Origin: Pseudomonadota bacterium | GTDB taxonomy: Bacteria; Bdellovibrionota; Bacteriovoracia; Bacteriovoracales; Bacteriovoracaceae | Reading direction: 5' to 3' | Assembly: GCA_021299675.1 (NCBI GenBank) | Contig: JAJTIF010000004.1 | Coordinates: 1 to 9,534, forward strand | DNA length: 9,534 nucleotides | Part shown: piece by piece, positions 1-6,764 of the stretch | Numbering within the stretch: the stretch's first letter is position 1 | Layout: the number at the start of each line of letters is the position of its first letter | Program-made: the position numbers and the translations under genes | Notes under the pieces: model-generated | Databases searched by the model: none | What the model was told of the DNA's origin: nothing | What the model saw: only the letters and a program-made list of their open reading frames with translations

Positions 1-907
1 AGAAGCCTCTATCCCGTGCGGCCCTGATCAAATCCACAGCATGCTTGTGCATAAGAGGATCACCTAAGCCTCCGAACTGTATCTGACGAACTGTCCAGGG
101 AAGTGTTTGAATAAAATCATTACACTTTTCGAAATTTATCTCTTTGCTCATGTGATCAATTATTTCTTTAGGGAGTTTGCCGCCATGGTGTCCCTTCAGC
201 TCATTCACACTCTCTGGTGCATAGAGCCCGCAAAACACGCAACTGTGAGTACATCTATTCGAGAGATCGATGTGAATTTCACTAAGACCGGAAAGGGTAT
301 TTTGTGTTTTTACATTCCACTCTTCAATGCTTGGTAACCAAAAAGGAAAATACACATTTAAGCGTAGTAAACCTCTGATTTTTAGATATTCAAATATTTC
401 TGCCATTTTCCTTACTATTGGCTCTGTCGGCACAACTGGAACATTCACAACAACCCAAGAGCAGCCATAAGAGTGAAGAGATGCGATCGTTGACCCCAGG
501 ACCCTAGTATCATCCTCAACCTCGAGCTCAGCCACTAGCTCGATTTGACGAGGCTTGATTCTCATAAGATTTTGAAAAGATTCAACAACATCGCGATCAC
601 CAGAATGGTTTACGCCAAAACCAACTTGATTTAACCATTTCTTTGAGTCGTACTTGAATCTTAATGCAACACCCGACACCCCGATTGCAATCAGATCGTC
701 AAAGAAAGTTGGACCAGAAGCCTCTTCGGCGGGAAGAGATACGAATAGCTGGCTTGTTTTTGCACCAATCGATGCAATTTTTTCTTTATCCTTAAGAAAT
801 AATCCCGAAATCGCCTCGTAACGAAGATACACCAACTCTTTAGACTTTATTACCCCGATACTTTCCAGAGAGAGGTGACCATGTGATTGATAATTATATG
901 CTTTCAT
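1..907 (-). CDS. Radical SAM protein with a ~210-residue N-terminal extension, 5' part only (runs off the left edge)
   Basis: The minus strand stays open from ATG at 907 to base 1: 302 codons with no stop, so the C-terminus lies outside the window. Residues 219-226 read CTHSCVFC, the CX3CX2C motif that binds the 4Fe-4S cluster and S-adenosylmethionine in radical SAM enzymes (family knowledge). About 50 residues on, QFGGLGDPLMH (277-287) matches the GGxGxP/GGEP SAM-contact loop. The first ~210 residues hold no CX3CX2C motif but show alternating beta-strand and helix stretches (e.g. around 76-84, 122-130, 151-157, 181-188), suggesting a separate alpha/beta domain, function unknown. The start is the first ATG after the upstream gene's stop, 12 nt away, with only a weak A/G-rich ribosome site. 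Both genes are probably one operon. The substrate cannot be told; the missing C-terminus could hold a SPASM or other auxiliary domain. Confident about the superfamily, not the role. Confidence 0.85.
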   Translation of the reverse strand, partial: MKAYNYQSHGHLSLESIGVIKSKELVYLRYEAISGLFLKDKEKIASIGAKTSQLFVSLPAEEASGPTFFDDLIAIGVSGVALRFKYDSKKWLNQVGFGVNHSGDRDVVESFQNLMRIKPRQIELVAELEVEDDTRVLGSTIASLHSYGCSWVVVNVPVVPTEPIVRKMAEIFEYLKIRGLLRLNVYFPFWLPSIEEWNVKTQNTLSGLSEIHIDLSNRCTHSCVFCGLYAPESVNELKGHHGGKLPKEIIDHMSKEINFEKCNDFIQTLPWTVRQIQFGGLGDPLMHKHAVDLIRAARDRGF

Positions 908-919
908 ATGTTTTCTTTT

Positions 920-1966
920 TTAAATTTTTAGGAGTCTCAGGTCAACGCTTATTCCAAAAAGCTGGTCTTCAATTTTGTGCAGACCCACCAGGTATAAATC
1001 ATCAAACTTTGGTGGCAACCTACTACTTAGTTCTATCTTAGCAAAACCAGCCACCTCCCCTCCCGGTCCCGACCTTAGAAGGGCAACAACGTAGATTGCT
1101 AAGCTAGCGGACTTGGTAAACTCAAACTTTGGAATCCAACTATTTTTGAATTGAGTATTTATACCTAGATCAATATTTCGAAAATTAAAACCATTTTCTA
1201 ATTGATAAAAGCCTATGCGTGGTTCACTAAACCCTGGATTATGGTATGCAACTTTGAGCACCTTTCCAAAACCAGGAACGCATGAATCCTCCTCGGACCA
1301 GACGGTTGCCCAATTCCAGGGCACTGATCTTTCAATCTTAATTAGCGTGAAAGGGTTGTGTGATAAATTAACGAAATAGTCGAAGCGCTGAAATTCGTCT
1401 ATATCAACTCCAAAGATGTCACTAACACCAAGGAAGAGAAAGAGTTCATTCTTAGATTCAAAAAATGTTGCACTTAAAAATCCATGTTTCTCCCCAATTT
1501 CTCTCAGGACTGCCTCTATGCGATCATCTCGAACTCCGTTTCGAAACAAACAAACAAAATTAAACCCAACAAAAACTTCATACTTTGTGCCACGGTGAAA
1601 GAATGCATCCCCCCCGAAGTTAAACTTCCCCTGAAATTCATCGTAGCCTTTAACAGATTTCGTATTTAAATTATATTTTAGAACTTCACCGCCAGGAAAT
1701 GGCGCAATATCCAACCCATGGTCTACGGAGTAAACAAATTCATCACTCGGCCTTGCTTGAAAGATATTTCGAACATGAAAACCGAAAATGTTTGGCTGAA
1801 CACCTGAAAGGACGAGAAAATCTCCTAGAAGATCATAACTTTTTACACCAAGTTTCTGATTAGAAAGTGAAATAGGAATCTCGAGACTCGTTATGTATAT
1901 TTGCTTTTTCTCACCGTGCTTAATCAGGTAAGAATCCATAAATGATAGAACCGTCTCCGCTACCAC
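920..1966 (-). CDS. Hypothetical protein, probably beta-rich, co-transcribed with the rSAM gene
   Basis: I do not recognise this family. The frame is open from TTG at 1996. I prefer GTG at 1966 (348 aa) because GGGGAGG and a second GGGAG lie just before it, the latter 5 nt away, while TTG 1996 has no Shine-Dalgarno sequence. There is no signal peptide or membrane segment. The protein is rich in phenylalanine, glycine and short hydrophobic beta-like stretches. A segment in its first third (GGEVLKYNLNTKSVKGYDEF) reads like one blade of a beta-propeller, with further strand-like repeats later (around KYEVFVGFNFVCLF and SASLAIYVVALL); this is a weak inference. It has few cysteines and no metal or nucleotide motif. 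It ends 12 nt before the rSAM gene, so it may supply a substrate, partner or scaffold for that enzyme. The gene is intact; it contains a run of seven G on its coding strand. Confidence 0.75.
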   Translation of the reverse strand: MVAETVLSFMDSYLIKHGEKKQIYITSLEIPISLSNQKLGVKSYDLLGDFLVLSGVQPNIFGFHVRNIFQARPSDEFVYSVDHGLDIAPFPGGEVLKYNLNTKSVKGYDEFQGKFNFGGDAFFHRGTKYEVFVGFNFVCLFRNGVRDDRIEAVLREIGEKHGFLSATFFESKNELFLFLGVSDIFGVDIDEFQRFDYFVNLSHNPFTLIKIERSVPWNWATVWSEEDSCVPGFGKVLKVAYHNPGFSEPRIGFYQLENGFNFRNIDLGINTQFKNSWIPKFEFTKSASLAIYVVALLRSGPGGEVAGFAKIELSSRLPPKFDDLYLVGLHKIEDQLFGISVDLRLLKI

Positions 1967-1999
1967 ATAATCTCCCTTTCCTCCCCAATACAACAACGA

Positions 2000-2045
2000 G
2001 CTAAATTACAAGGATGATATTAGCCACAACTTTTGCTAAATTAGC
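2000..2045. repeat. Repeated GCTAAATTA element with palindrome in the divergent intergenic region
   Basis: GCTAAATTA occurs at 2000-2008 and again at 2035-2043, 35 bp apart. The second copy extends into the perfect palindrome GCTAAATTAGC (2035-2045). Between them, on the minus strand, is a -10-like TAATAT (2022 down to 2017), which could serve the 920-1966 gene with a start of transcription near 2010. No convincing -35 is visible for it. The spacing of the two copies is close to a multiple of the helical turn, as expected for an operator, but this is inference only. Confidence 0.3.
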
Positions 2046-2068
2046 ATTTGGAGTTACTGATCCTTGAA

Positions 2069-2097
2069 TTAAAACTCTATGGCTGATATGGTATCAT
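2069..2097 (+). promoter_or_regulatory. Candidate extended -10 promoter for the 2120-3058 gene
   Basis: TTAAAA (2069-2074), a 17-nt spacer, then TGGTATCAT (2089-2097), which is an extended -10 (TGn plus TATCAT). Transcription would begin near 2104, just before AGGA at 2107-2110, leaving a very short leader of about 16 nt. The -35 matches the consensus at four of six positions. Confidence 0.35.
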
Positions 2098-2119
2098 AAC
2101 ATTTTCAGGATTAAAGTCT

Positions 2120-3058
2120 TTGCATTACCTCCGTCAAAGTATATCTCGCTCGTCAAGTAATCTTCCTTTCTCTATAGCGATACTTCCATATCGACTAATG
2201 TTTAAGTTGATTAAAACAATCTCTAATCTAAAAAGTGATCAATTGTGGCTACGCAATAGCATACCTTTGAATTATTGGCAGCTTGGCCTTAGCGATTTGG
2301 ATATATCGCTCAAGACAGGTGGAGGTGCCACTGAAGCCTTGGCATTGTGGGATAAAGTAAAAAAAATCAAAAATCTCAGCCTCGGTGGAGAAATTCAAAT
2401 CTACTCAGACGTTCAGCTTGAGATGTTGTTTCGTTTCTGTAATTTTTTTGAAGCAAAAAGGGACCCTTTTTTATTTAAAAAAAATGAAATGCAGGGCAGA
2501 AAACCGATTGAGTTTGAAGACCTTGTTTTTCTTATTAAAATGCTACTCAGTGATAATGGCCTACGGCGATACCCCGATCTGCGCAAACGGAAGTGGGACA
2601 AAATGTTTTCACTAACCAATCGCGATCCTATTGCCGCTTTAAACTTTGATGCTGTTTTTGCAAAGATTTTCAACCATCCCGTCTTCCTCTCTGACTTAAA
2701 TCAAGATGACATCCGTATGGCGTTTGAGGATTACTCAAAGGCAACAATCGCGACTCAACTTATAGTTGCACCTAACAAGCTAATCATCCATTCGAGTAAC
2801 CTTGATGAGATAAAAGCTGTACTCGATCGACTCTCACCTGCGTTACATCGCGTAATCTCGGTCCACCAGCGCTGGGAGATCTGGGGCCTGTCGTGCATGA
2901 CTCCGTTAACTTGTAACTTCTCAAAAGAGAATCTCAGCAATCACATCAAGAATCAGATCATCTTGGCCAACCAACTGGACATTCCTGCAGAGGCTAGAAA
3001 AGAAGTAATCGAAGGGTTTGGTCATCTCAGTAGTTACTATTCTTCAATCGAGTTTTAG
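2120..3058 (+). CDS. Putative nucleotidyltransferase-fold protein (degenerate polymerase-beta-type signature)
   Basis: This 312-aa soluble protein has no signal peptide or membrane segment. Residues 46-61 (N-S, ten residues, then S-D-L-D) resemble the GS...SDxD signature of polymerase-beta-type nucleotidyltransferases such as MNT/KNT-like enzymes, which move a nucleotide from NTP to an acceptor. D59 and D61 would bind metal, and E91 in LGGEIQIYS sits where the third carboxylate is expected. The usual GS is NS here and the spacing is about one residue longer, so the protein may be divergent or inactive. The rest is mostly helical and unrecognised. The start is TTG, with AGGA nine nt upstream; ATG at 2198 would also keep the signature but lacks a ribosome site. 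The gene stands alone on the plus strand, divergent from the orphan/rSAM operon and convergent with the twitch rSAM pair, ending 2 nt from it. The family call is moderate to weak; the gene is probably real. Confidence 0.5.
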   Translation: MHYLRQSISRSSSNLPFSIAILPYRLMFKLIKTISNLKSDQLWLRNSIPLNYWQLGLSDLDISLKTGGGATEALALWDKVKKIKNLSLGGEIQIYSDVQLEMLFRFCNFFEAKRDPFLFKKNEMQGRKPIEFEDLVFLIKMLLSDNGLRRYPDLRKRKWDKMFSLTNRDPIAALNFDAVFAKIFNHPVFLSDLNQDDIRMAFEDYSKATIATQLIVAPNKLIIHSSNLDEIKAVLDRLSPALHRVISVHQRWEIWGLSCMTPLTCNFSKENLSNHIKNQIILANQLDIPAEARKEVIEGFGHLSSYYSSIEF

Positions 3059-3060
3059 TT

Positions 3061-4467
3061 CTAGCCAACGTCGATAGAATCGTTGTTGTAGACATCTTCA
3101 CAGATTTGATAGAACCCCTTCATCATGGGGAAGCAGCTTCTAAAGTTTAACCCACGACGGCGATCGTGTTCACGGATGAAACTGAAAAAATTCTTTCTCA
3201 TCTTCCGGACATTTTCTCCGTCCTTGGGAAGGGAGACAAACCAGTTGTAAACTCGCTCCATTTTTGAAATCTCGTGATCGTTAAAAACCCAGTGCTGAAA
3301 GAGCTTCTCTACGGATCGATCTTTCATGAAAGTCAGGCTACCTTTAATCATGTTTTCGAAATCGTCCGTTAGCACGGCTAAACTCAGATAGCTCGGATCA
3401 CGCAGATAGGGCATATCAAGAATCACTCGGGGTTCACCCTGAGAGTTCTTAAATTCTTTCTTCAAGAGCACAACGTCCTCAAGAAATTCGTTGAAAGTCG
3501 GCACAGAGAGAGCGTTGTAGGTACACATGAAAACGAGTTTAGTATCGATGGGCAAGGTCGTTAGAAACTTGCGCACGTTTGTCATGTAGTTTTTATAAGA
3601 AAGGCCGTTTCGAATGTACTCTGCCTGGACACCATGGGTATCGACAGAGGTATAGAACTCGAAGTGTCGGATGAGTTTGTGGTCGAGGATGTACTTCATA
3701 GAATCCAGAAATCGATCATACTGTGCGTCTGGAATACCGAGGTTTGAGTTGATGCCAAAAATAAGCTCTGGCATCGGATGGGACTTGATGTAATCCAGGA
3801 ATCGAAAGGTGTTTTGGTTAATCAGAGGCTCGCCACCTGTGATACGGAAATTCTTCAGCTCCGGAACCAGATCCGGCCACCACTTCCAGAATGCATCGAC
3901 GTATGGATTCCACTCGTCTTTGGGGATTGGCATCTGTCCCGTGCGGGCGAGATTATCTAAATCAAACTCGGGGGACTCTTGGTAGTGCCCGAATCTTTGA
4001 AACTCCGCCATGATGGAACTTGAGATATGAGGAGCACAGTAAATGCATTTAAAGTTACAGCCGTGACCAAAACTAACCTCAACATATCGTGGGGTAAAAT
4101 CGTAGTCCCACGGTTTCGTCGTCGCTTCTTTAAAATTTGGGAGGGCCCAGTCTTCAGCTGACTTGAATGTCCGATCACTGATGCTGTCAGCGTGAGAGTC
4201 TTCAATTTTCCAGCAGTAATCACACTCCGCAGGACGCTCGCCCTTGAGCATTTTATAGCGCTGATATTTTTTCCAAACAGTGTTGTGGAGAGCCGTCGAA
4301 TTTTCCTGGAGCTCACGCATACCCACTTTATGTGGATGAGGGTGATGACAGCTGTGCGTCTGGCCATTCTGTAGATGGATGGTGACCTGATACCACTTCG
4401 CCAAACAAAAACTAGGCGACACGTCGTTGAGTTTCTTTCTGACAGCTAATTCATTCTTACGATCCAT
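3061..4467 (-). CDS. Twitch-domain radical SAM protein, downstream copy of a tandem pair
   Basis: This 468-aa protein is complete. The N-terminal part carries C21-X13-G35-X4-C40 and, later, C82-X2-C85. This is the twitch pattern (half a SPASM domain) that holds an auxiliary 4Fe-4S cluster, but it lies before the catalytic core rather than after it, as in the group called N-terminal-twitch rSAM proteins. The core has CX3CX2C at C137, C141 and C144, GGEP at 211-214 and a SVDTHG strand at 274-279. C315 and C456 are also shared with its neighbour; C445 is unique to this copy. Family knowledge predicts reductive SAM cleavage to a 5'-deoxyadenosyl radical; the substrate is unknown. The start ATG has AAGGA 8 nt upstream and lies 2 nt after the stop of the upstream paralogue, so the two are translated as one operon and may form a heterodimer or act in sequence. 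Confidence 0.9.
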   Translation of the reverse strand: MDRKNELAVRKKLNDVSPSFCLAKWYQVTIHLQNGQTHSCHHPHPHKVGMRELQENSTALHNTVWKKYQRYKMLKGERPAECDYCWKIEDSHADSISDRTFKSAEDWALPNFKEATTKPWDYDFTPRYVEVSFGHGCNFKCIYCAPHISSSIMAEFQRFGHYQESPEFDLDNLARTGQMPIPKDEWNPYVDAFWKWWPDLVPELKNFRITGGEPLINQNTFRFLDYIKSHPMPELIFGINSNLGIPDAQYDRFLDSMKYILDHKLIRHFEFYTSVDTHGVQAEYIRNGLSYKNYMTNVRKFLTTLPIDTKLVFMCTYNALSVPTFNEFLEDVVLLKKEFKNSQGEPRVILDMPYLRDPSYLSLAVLTDDFENMIKGSLTFMKDRSVEKLFQHWVFNDHEISKMERVYNWFVSLPKDGENVRKMRKNFFSFIREHDRRRGLNFRSCFPMMKGFYQICEDVYNNDSIDVG

Positions 4468-4469
4468 GT

Positions 4470-5873
4470 CTATCCTTCTGAGAAACTATCATTCGTGCAG
4501 TAGTCTTTGCACTGAAGATAGAAATCTTTCAGCATCGGAAAAACCTTCGTGAAATCTTTGCCGCGTCGTCTGTCGTGTTCAACCACAAAGGTATAAAATC
4601 TTTTTCTTAGGTGCCTCTGGTTAGCCTCGTCATCTAGCGACCTAAACCAATTGATCACCCTCTGCATTTCTGAAATCTCACGATCCATGAAGAGCCACTT
4701 GTCGTGAAGTTTTTCAGCAGTGTGCTCCATGATAAAGGCGAAATCGGATTCCAATGTTTGCAGATGCTCTTTCGGAAGAATCGCTAAGCTTAAATAATCT
4801 GGGTTACGCAGGTAGGGTAAATTTAAAACCACGCGTGGGTCACCCCAGGGTGTCTTGTAGTCTTTTTTCAACTGCACCAGGTCTTCCAAGAATTTTCTAA
4901 AAGTTGGTACAGAGAGAGCATTGAAGGTGCACATGAAAATAATCTTGGTCTCCGGAGGTAGGGTGTCCAAGAACTTACGGATATTTTTCATGTAATTGAC
5001 GTAGTTTAATCCATCGCGGATGTACTCGGCTTGCTCTCCGTGTGTGTCGACGCTGGTATAAAACTCAAAAGACTGGATCGATTTATTTTCAATGATCACT
5101 TTCATGGAGCTGAGGAATCGATCAAACTGCGCATCTGGAATCCCCAAATTCGAGTTGATGGCGAACTTAAGCTTAGGCTGCGGCTGGGTCTTAATAAAGT
5201 CTAGGAATCGAAAGGTATTGGGATTAATGAGCGGCTCTCCGCCGGTTATGCGAAAGTGCTCAAGCGTCTTAATCAGCTCAGGCCACCATCTCCAGAACGC
5301 CTCCACATAAGGGTTATGGGTATCATGCGCTATCGGGTAGTGCCCGGAGACCTCGAGGTTCTGCAGTGAATACTCTGGAGAGACCTCATAGTGCCCAAAT
5401 TTTTGAAACTCGTTCATGATAGAACTAGAGATGTGAGGGAAACAGTATACACACTTAAAGTTACAGGCGTGGCTGAAACTGACTTCTACATACCGAGGCA
5501 TGAAGTCATAGTCCCAAGGCATCGTCTTAGCTTCTTCAAAGTGCGGCATCGCCCAGTTTTCTGCAGATTTAAAAGTTCTATCACTGATATTTTCCGTATT
5601 GGCGTCTTCAATCTTCCAGCAGTAATCACACTCCGCTGGTCTCTCCCCTTTGAGCATCTTGTAACGCTGAATCTTTTTGTGCGGCGTGTTGTGCAAGGCC
5701 GATGGGTTGCTGATCAGGTCCCGGACATCCACTTTGTGGGTCCAAGGGTGGTGGCAACTGTGGGTCTGGCCATTTTGAAGATGGATAGTTACTTGGTACC
5801 ATTTAGCGAGACAAAAACTCGGTGATACATCGTTGAGCTTGTCGCGAACTTTAAGAATTTCATCGTTTGCCAT
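4470..5873 (-). CDS. Twitch-domain radical SAM protein, upstream copy of a tandem pair
   Basis: This 467-aa paralogue of the following gene is alignable end to end with almost no gaps and roughly 60% identical by eye. It has the same N-terminal twitch cysteines (C21-X13-G35-X4-C40, C82-X2-C85), radical SAM cluster cysteines C137, C141 and C144, GGEP at 211-214 and SVDTHG at 274-279. Residues 12-43 and 69-90 are identical between copies, so the auxiliary-cluster region is the best conserved part. Differences near the active centre include SHACNFK against GHGCNFK, F against A after the third core cysteine, and WTHKVD against HPHKVG after C40; C459 is unique to this copy. The start ATG at 5873 has only a weak GGGA upstream. 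It is the first gene of the pair; a minus-strand promoter in 5874-5989 is expected, but I see only a -10-like GATAAT (5905 down to 5900) without a -35. Confidence 0.9.
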   Translation of the reverse strand: MANDEILKVRDKLNDVSPSFCLAKWYQVTIHLQNGQTHSCHHPWTHKVDVRDLISNPSALHNTPHKKIQRYKMLKGERPAECDYCWKIEDANTENISDRTFKSAENWAMPHFEEAKTMPWDYDFMPRYVEVSFSHACNFKCVYCFPHISSSIMNEFQKFGHYEVSPEYSLQNLEVSGHYPIAHDTHNPYVEAFWRWWPELIKTLEHFRITGGEPLINPNTFRFLDFIKTQPQPKLKFAINSNLGIPDAQFDRFLSSMKVIIENKSIQSFEFYTSVDTHGEQAEYIRDGLNYVNYMKNIRKFLDTLPPETKIIFMCTFNALSVPTFRKFLEDLVQLKKDYKTPWGDPRVVLNLPYLRNPDYLSLAILPKEHLQTLESDFAFIMEHTAEKLHDKWLFMDREISEMQRVINWFRSLDDEANQRHLRKRFYTFVVEHDRRRGKDFTKVFPMLKDFYLQCKDYCTNDSFSEG

Positions 5874-5989
5874 AGTCTATGTCCCAATTTTTAGAAATGA
5901 TTATCCTTCAAAAATCCAAGCGAGCCTATAGGTTTCGATATTTAAAGGGCTTGCGCTTTGCGACACATGCATCAAATTGTGCCAAATCG

Positions 5990-6018
5990 TTGACTTTCTT
6001 CTCGGTGCCATCTATAAA
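5990..6018 (+). promoter_or_regulatory. Sigma70-type promoter of rplU-rpmA
   Basis: TTGACT (5990-5995), a 17-nt spacer, then TATAAA (6013-6018). Transcription should begin near 6025, giving a leader of about 72 nt before the rplU start at 6097. The promoter is close to consensus (five of six at both boxes), fitting a highly expressed ribosomal operon. Its position rules out translation of rplU from any start upstream of it. Confidence 0.75.
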
Positions 6019-6096
6019 CATCCATCTAAAACTCATCTAGGGCAAACAAGTAGGGACATCCCTCCCCGGCAGATGGTTATTCTCGAAGGAGTTCGC

Positions 6097-6462
6097 ATGT
6101 ATAGTGTTGTGGAAATCAAGGGCCACCAATATAAGGTGTCACCTGGTGACCTCATTGACGTAGAAAAAATCGACGTTGAAGAAGGTAAGACAGTTGAGCT
6201 TGATAAAGTTCTTTTCATCGGCGGAGACAAGACTCTTGTTGGCGCTCCAACCGTAACTGGCGCTAAAGTTGTCGCTCAAGTTGTAAAGCAAGGCCGTACT
6301 CGTAAGATTTTCGTTCTCAGACGTTCACCTGGTGGCTTCCGTAGAAAGAACGGTCACCGTCAAAACTTCACTGGTCTCGTTATTACAGAGATCAATGATG
6401 GTAAGGGCGGAGTAGCGAAGATGGATGCTGGCCATAAGAACGCCAAGCGCTTAACTAAATAA
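6097..6462 (+). CDS. rplU: 50S ribosomal protein L21
   Basis: This 121-aa protein opens with MYSVVEIKGHQYKVSPGD, the typical L21 start, and later contains RRKNGHRQNFTGLVITEI (108 onward in the longer reading frame's numbering is not used here), the basic 23S rRNA-binding GHRQ stretch of the family. L21 is a large-subunit protein that binds 23S rRNA near L20. The frame is open further upstream to 5977, but ATG 6097 is the true start: GAAGGAG lies 5 nt before it, the L21 homology begins there, and the promoter lies downstream of 5977. It is slightly longer than the usual ~103 residues because of a glycine/lysine-rich C-terminal tail (after NDGKGG). It is followed 23 nt later by rpmA, the usual partner. 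Confidence 0.97.
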   Translation: MYSVVEIKGHQYKVSPGDLIDVEKIDVEEGKTVELDKVLFIGGDKTLVGAPTVTGAKVVAQVVKQGRTRKIFVLRRSPGGFRRKNGHRQNFTGLVITEINDGKGGVAKMDAGHKNAKRLTK

Positions 6463-6485
6463 TTAAAGAAATCAGGAGATAACCC

Positions 6486-6740
6486 ATGGCACACAAGAAA
6501 TCGGGTGGTTCGACCTCTAACGGACGTGACTCTAACCCAAAATATCGTGGCGTAAAAAAATTCGGTGGCGAAGTAGTTGAAACAGGCATGATCGTTGTTC
6601 GTCAGAAGGGAACTAAGTTCCACCCTGGCAAAAACGTTCGTATGGGTCGTGATTTCACGATCTACGCCATGTGCCCCGGTAAAGTGAAGTTCTCATGGTT
6701 CACCAAGAGCCAGAAGATCATCTCAATCATCCCAGCTTAA
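6486..6740 (+). CDS. rpmA: 50S ribosomal protein L27
   Basis: This 84-aa protein is full length for the family. It begins MAHKKSGGSTSNGRDSNPKY and contains GVKKFGGEVV and VRQKGTKFHPGKNV, the L27 hallmarks. The flexible lysine-rich N-terminus reaches into the peptidyl-transferase centre and helps place tRNA (family knowledge). The sequence begins directly with the functional AHKK end and has no N-terminal extension of the kind cleaved in Firmicutes. AGGAGA lies 6 nt upstream of the ATG. It is the second and last gene of the rplU operon, closed by the terminator at 6765-6797. Confidence 0.98.
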   Translation: MAHKKSGGSTSNGRDSNPKYRGVKKFGGEVVETGMIVVRQKGTKFHPGKNVRMGRDFTIYAMCPGKVKFSWFTKSQKIISIIPA

Positions 6741-6764
6741 TTCGATACACATTAAGATGTTCTG

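Noticed and set aside
107..337. 76-codon plus-strand frame near the left edge
   Set aside because: It lies opposite the rSAM core of the partial gene, including its CX3CX2C motif, and starts at a TTG-type codon without a Shine-Dalgarno sequence.
2455..2472. Palindrome AAAAAGGGACCCTTTTT followed by T, terminator-like
   Set aside because: It lies inside an intact coding frame, the loop would be only three bases and most of the stem is A-T pairs, so premature termination is unlikely.
5391..5825. 144-codon plus-strand open frame antisense to the upstream twitch rSAM gene
   Set aside because: It is the mirror of a strongly conserved coding region, has no ribosome site and no recognisable protein character. 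A similar shadow (3957-4367, minus) exists inside the sister gene.
5874..6096. Possible short precursor peptide gene for the rSAM enzymes
   Set aside because: I checked the gap between the rSAM pair and rplU. It holds the rplU promoter and leader, and no short frame with a ribosome site and a cysteine-, glycine- or leader-like sequence.
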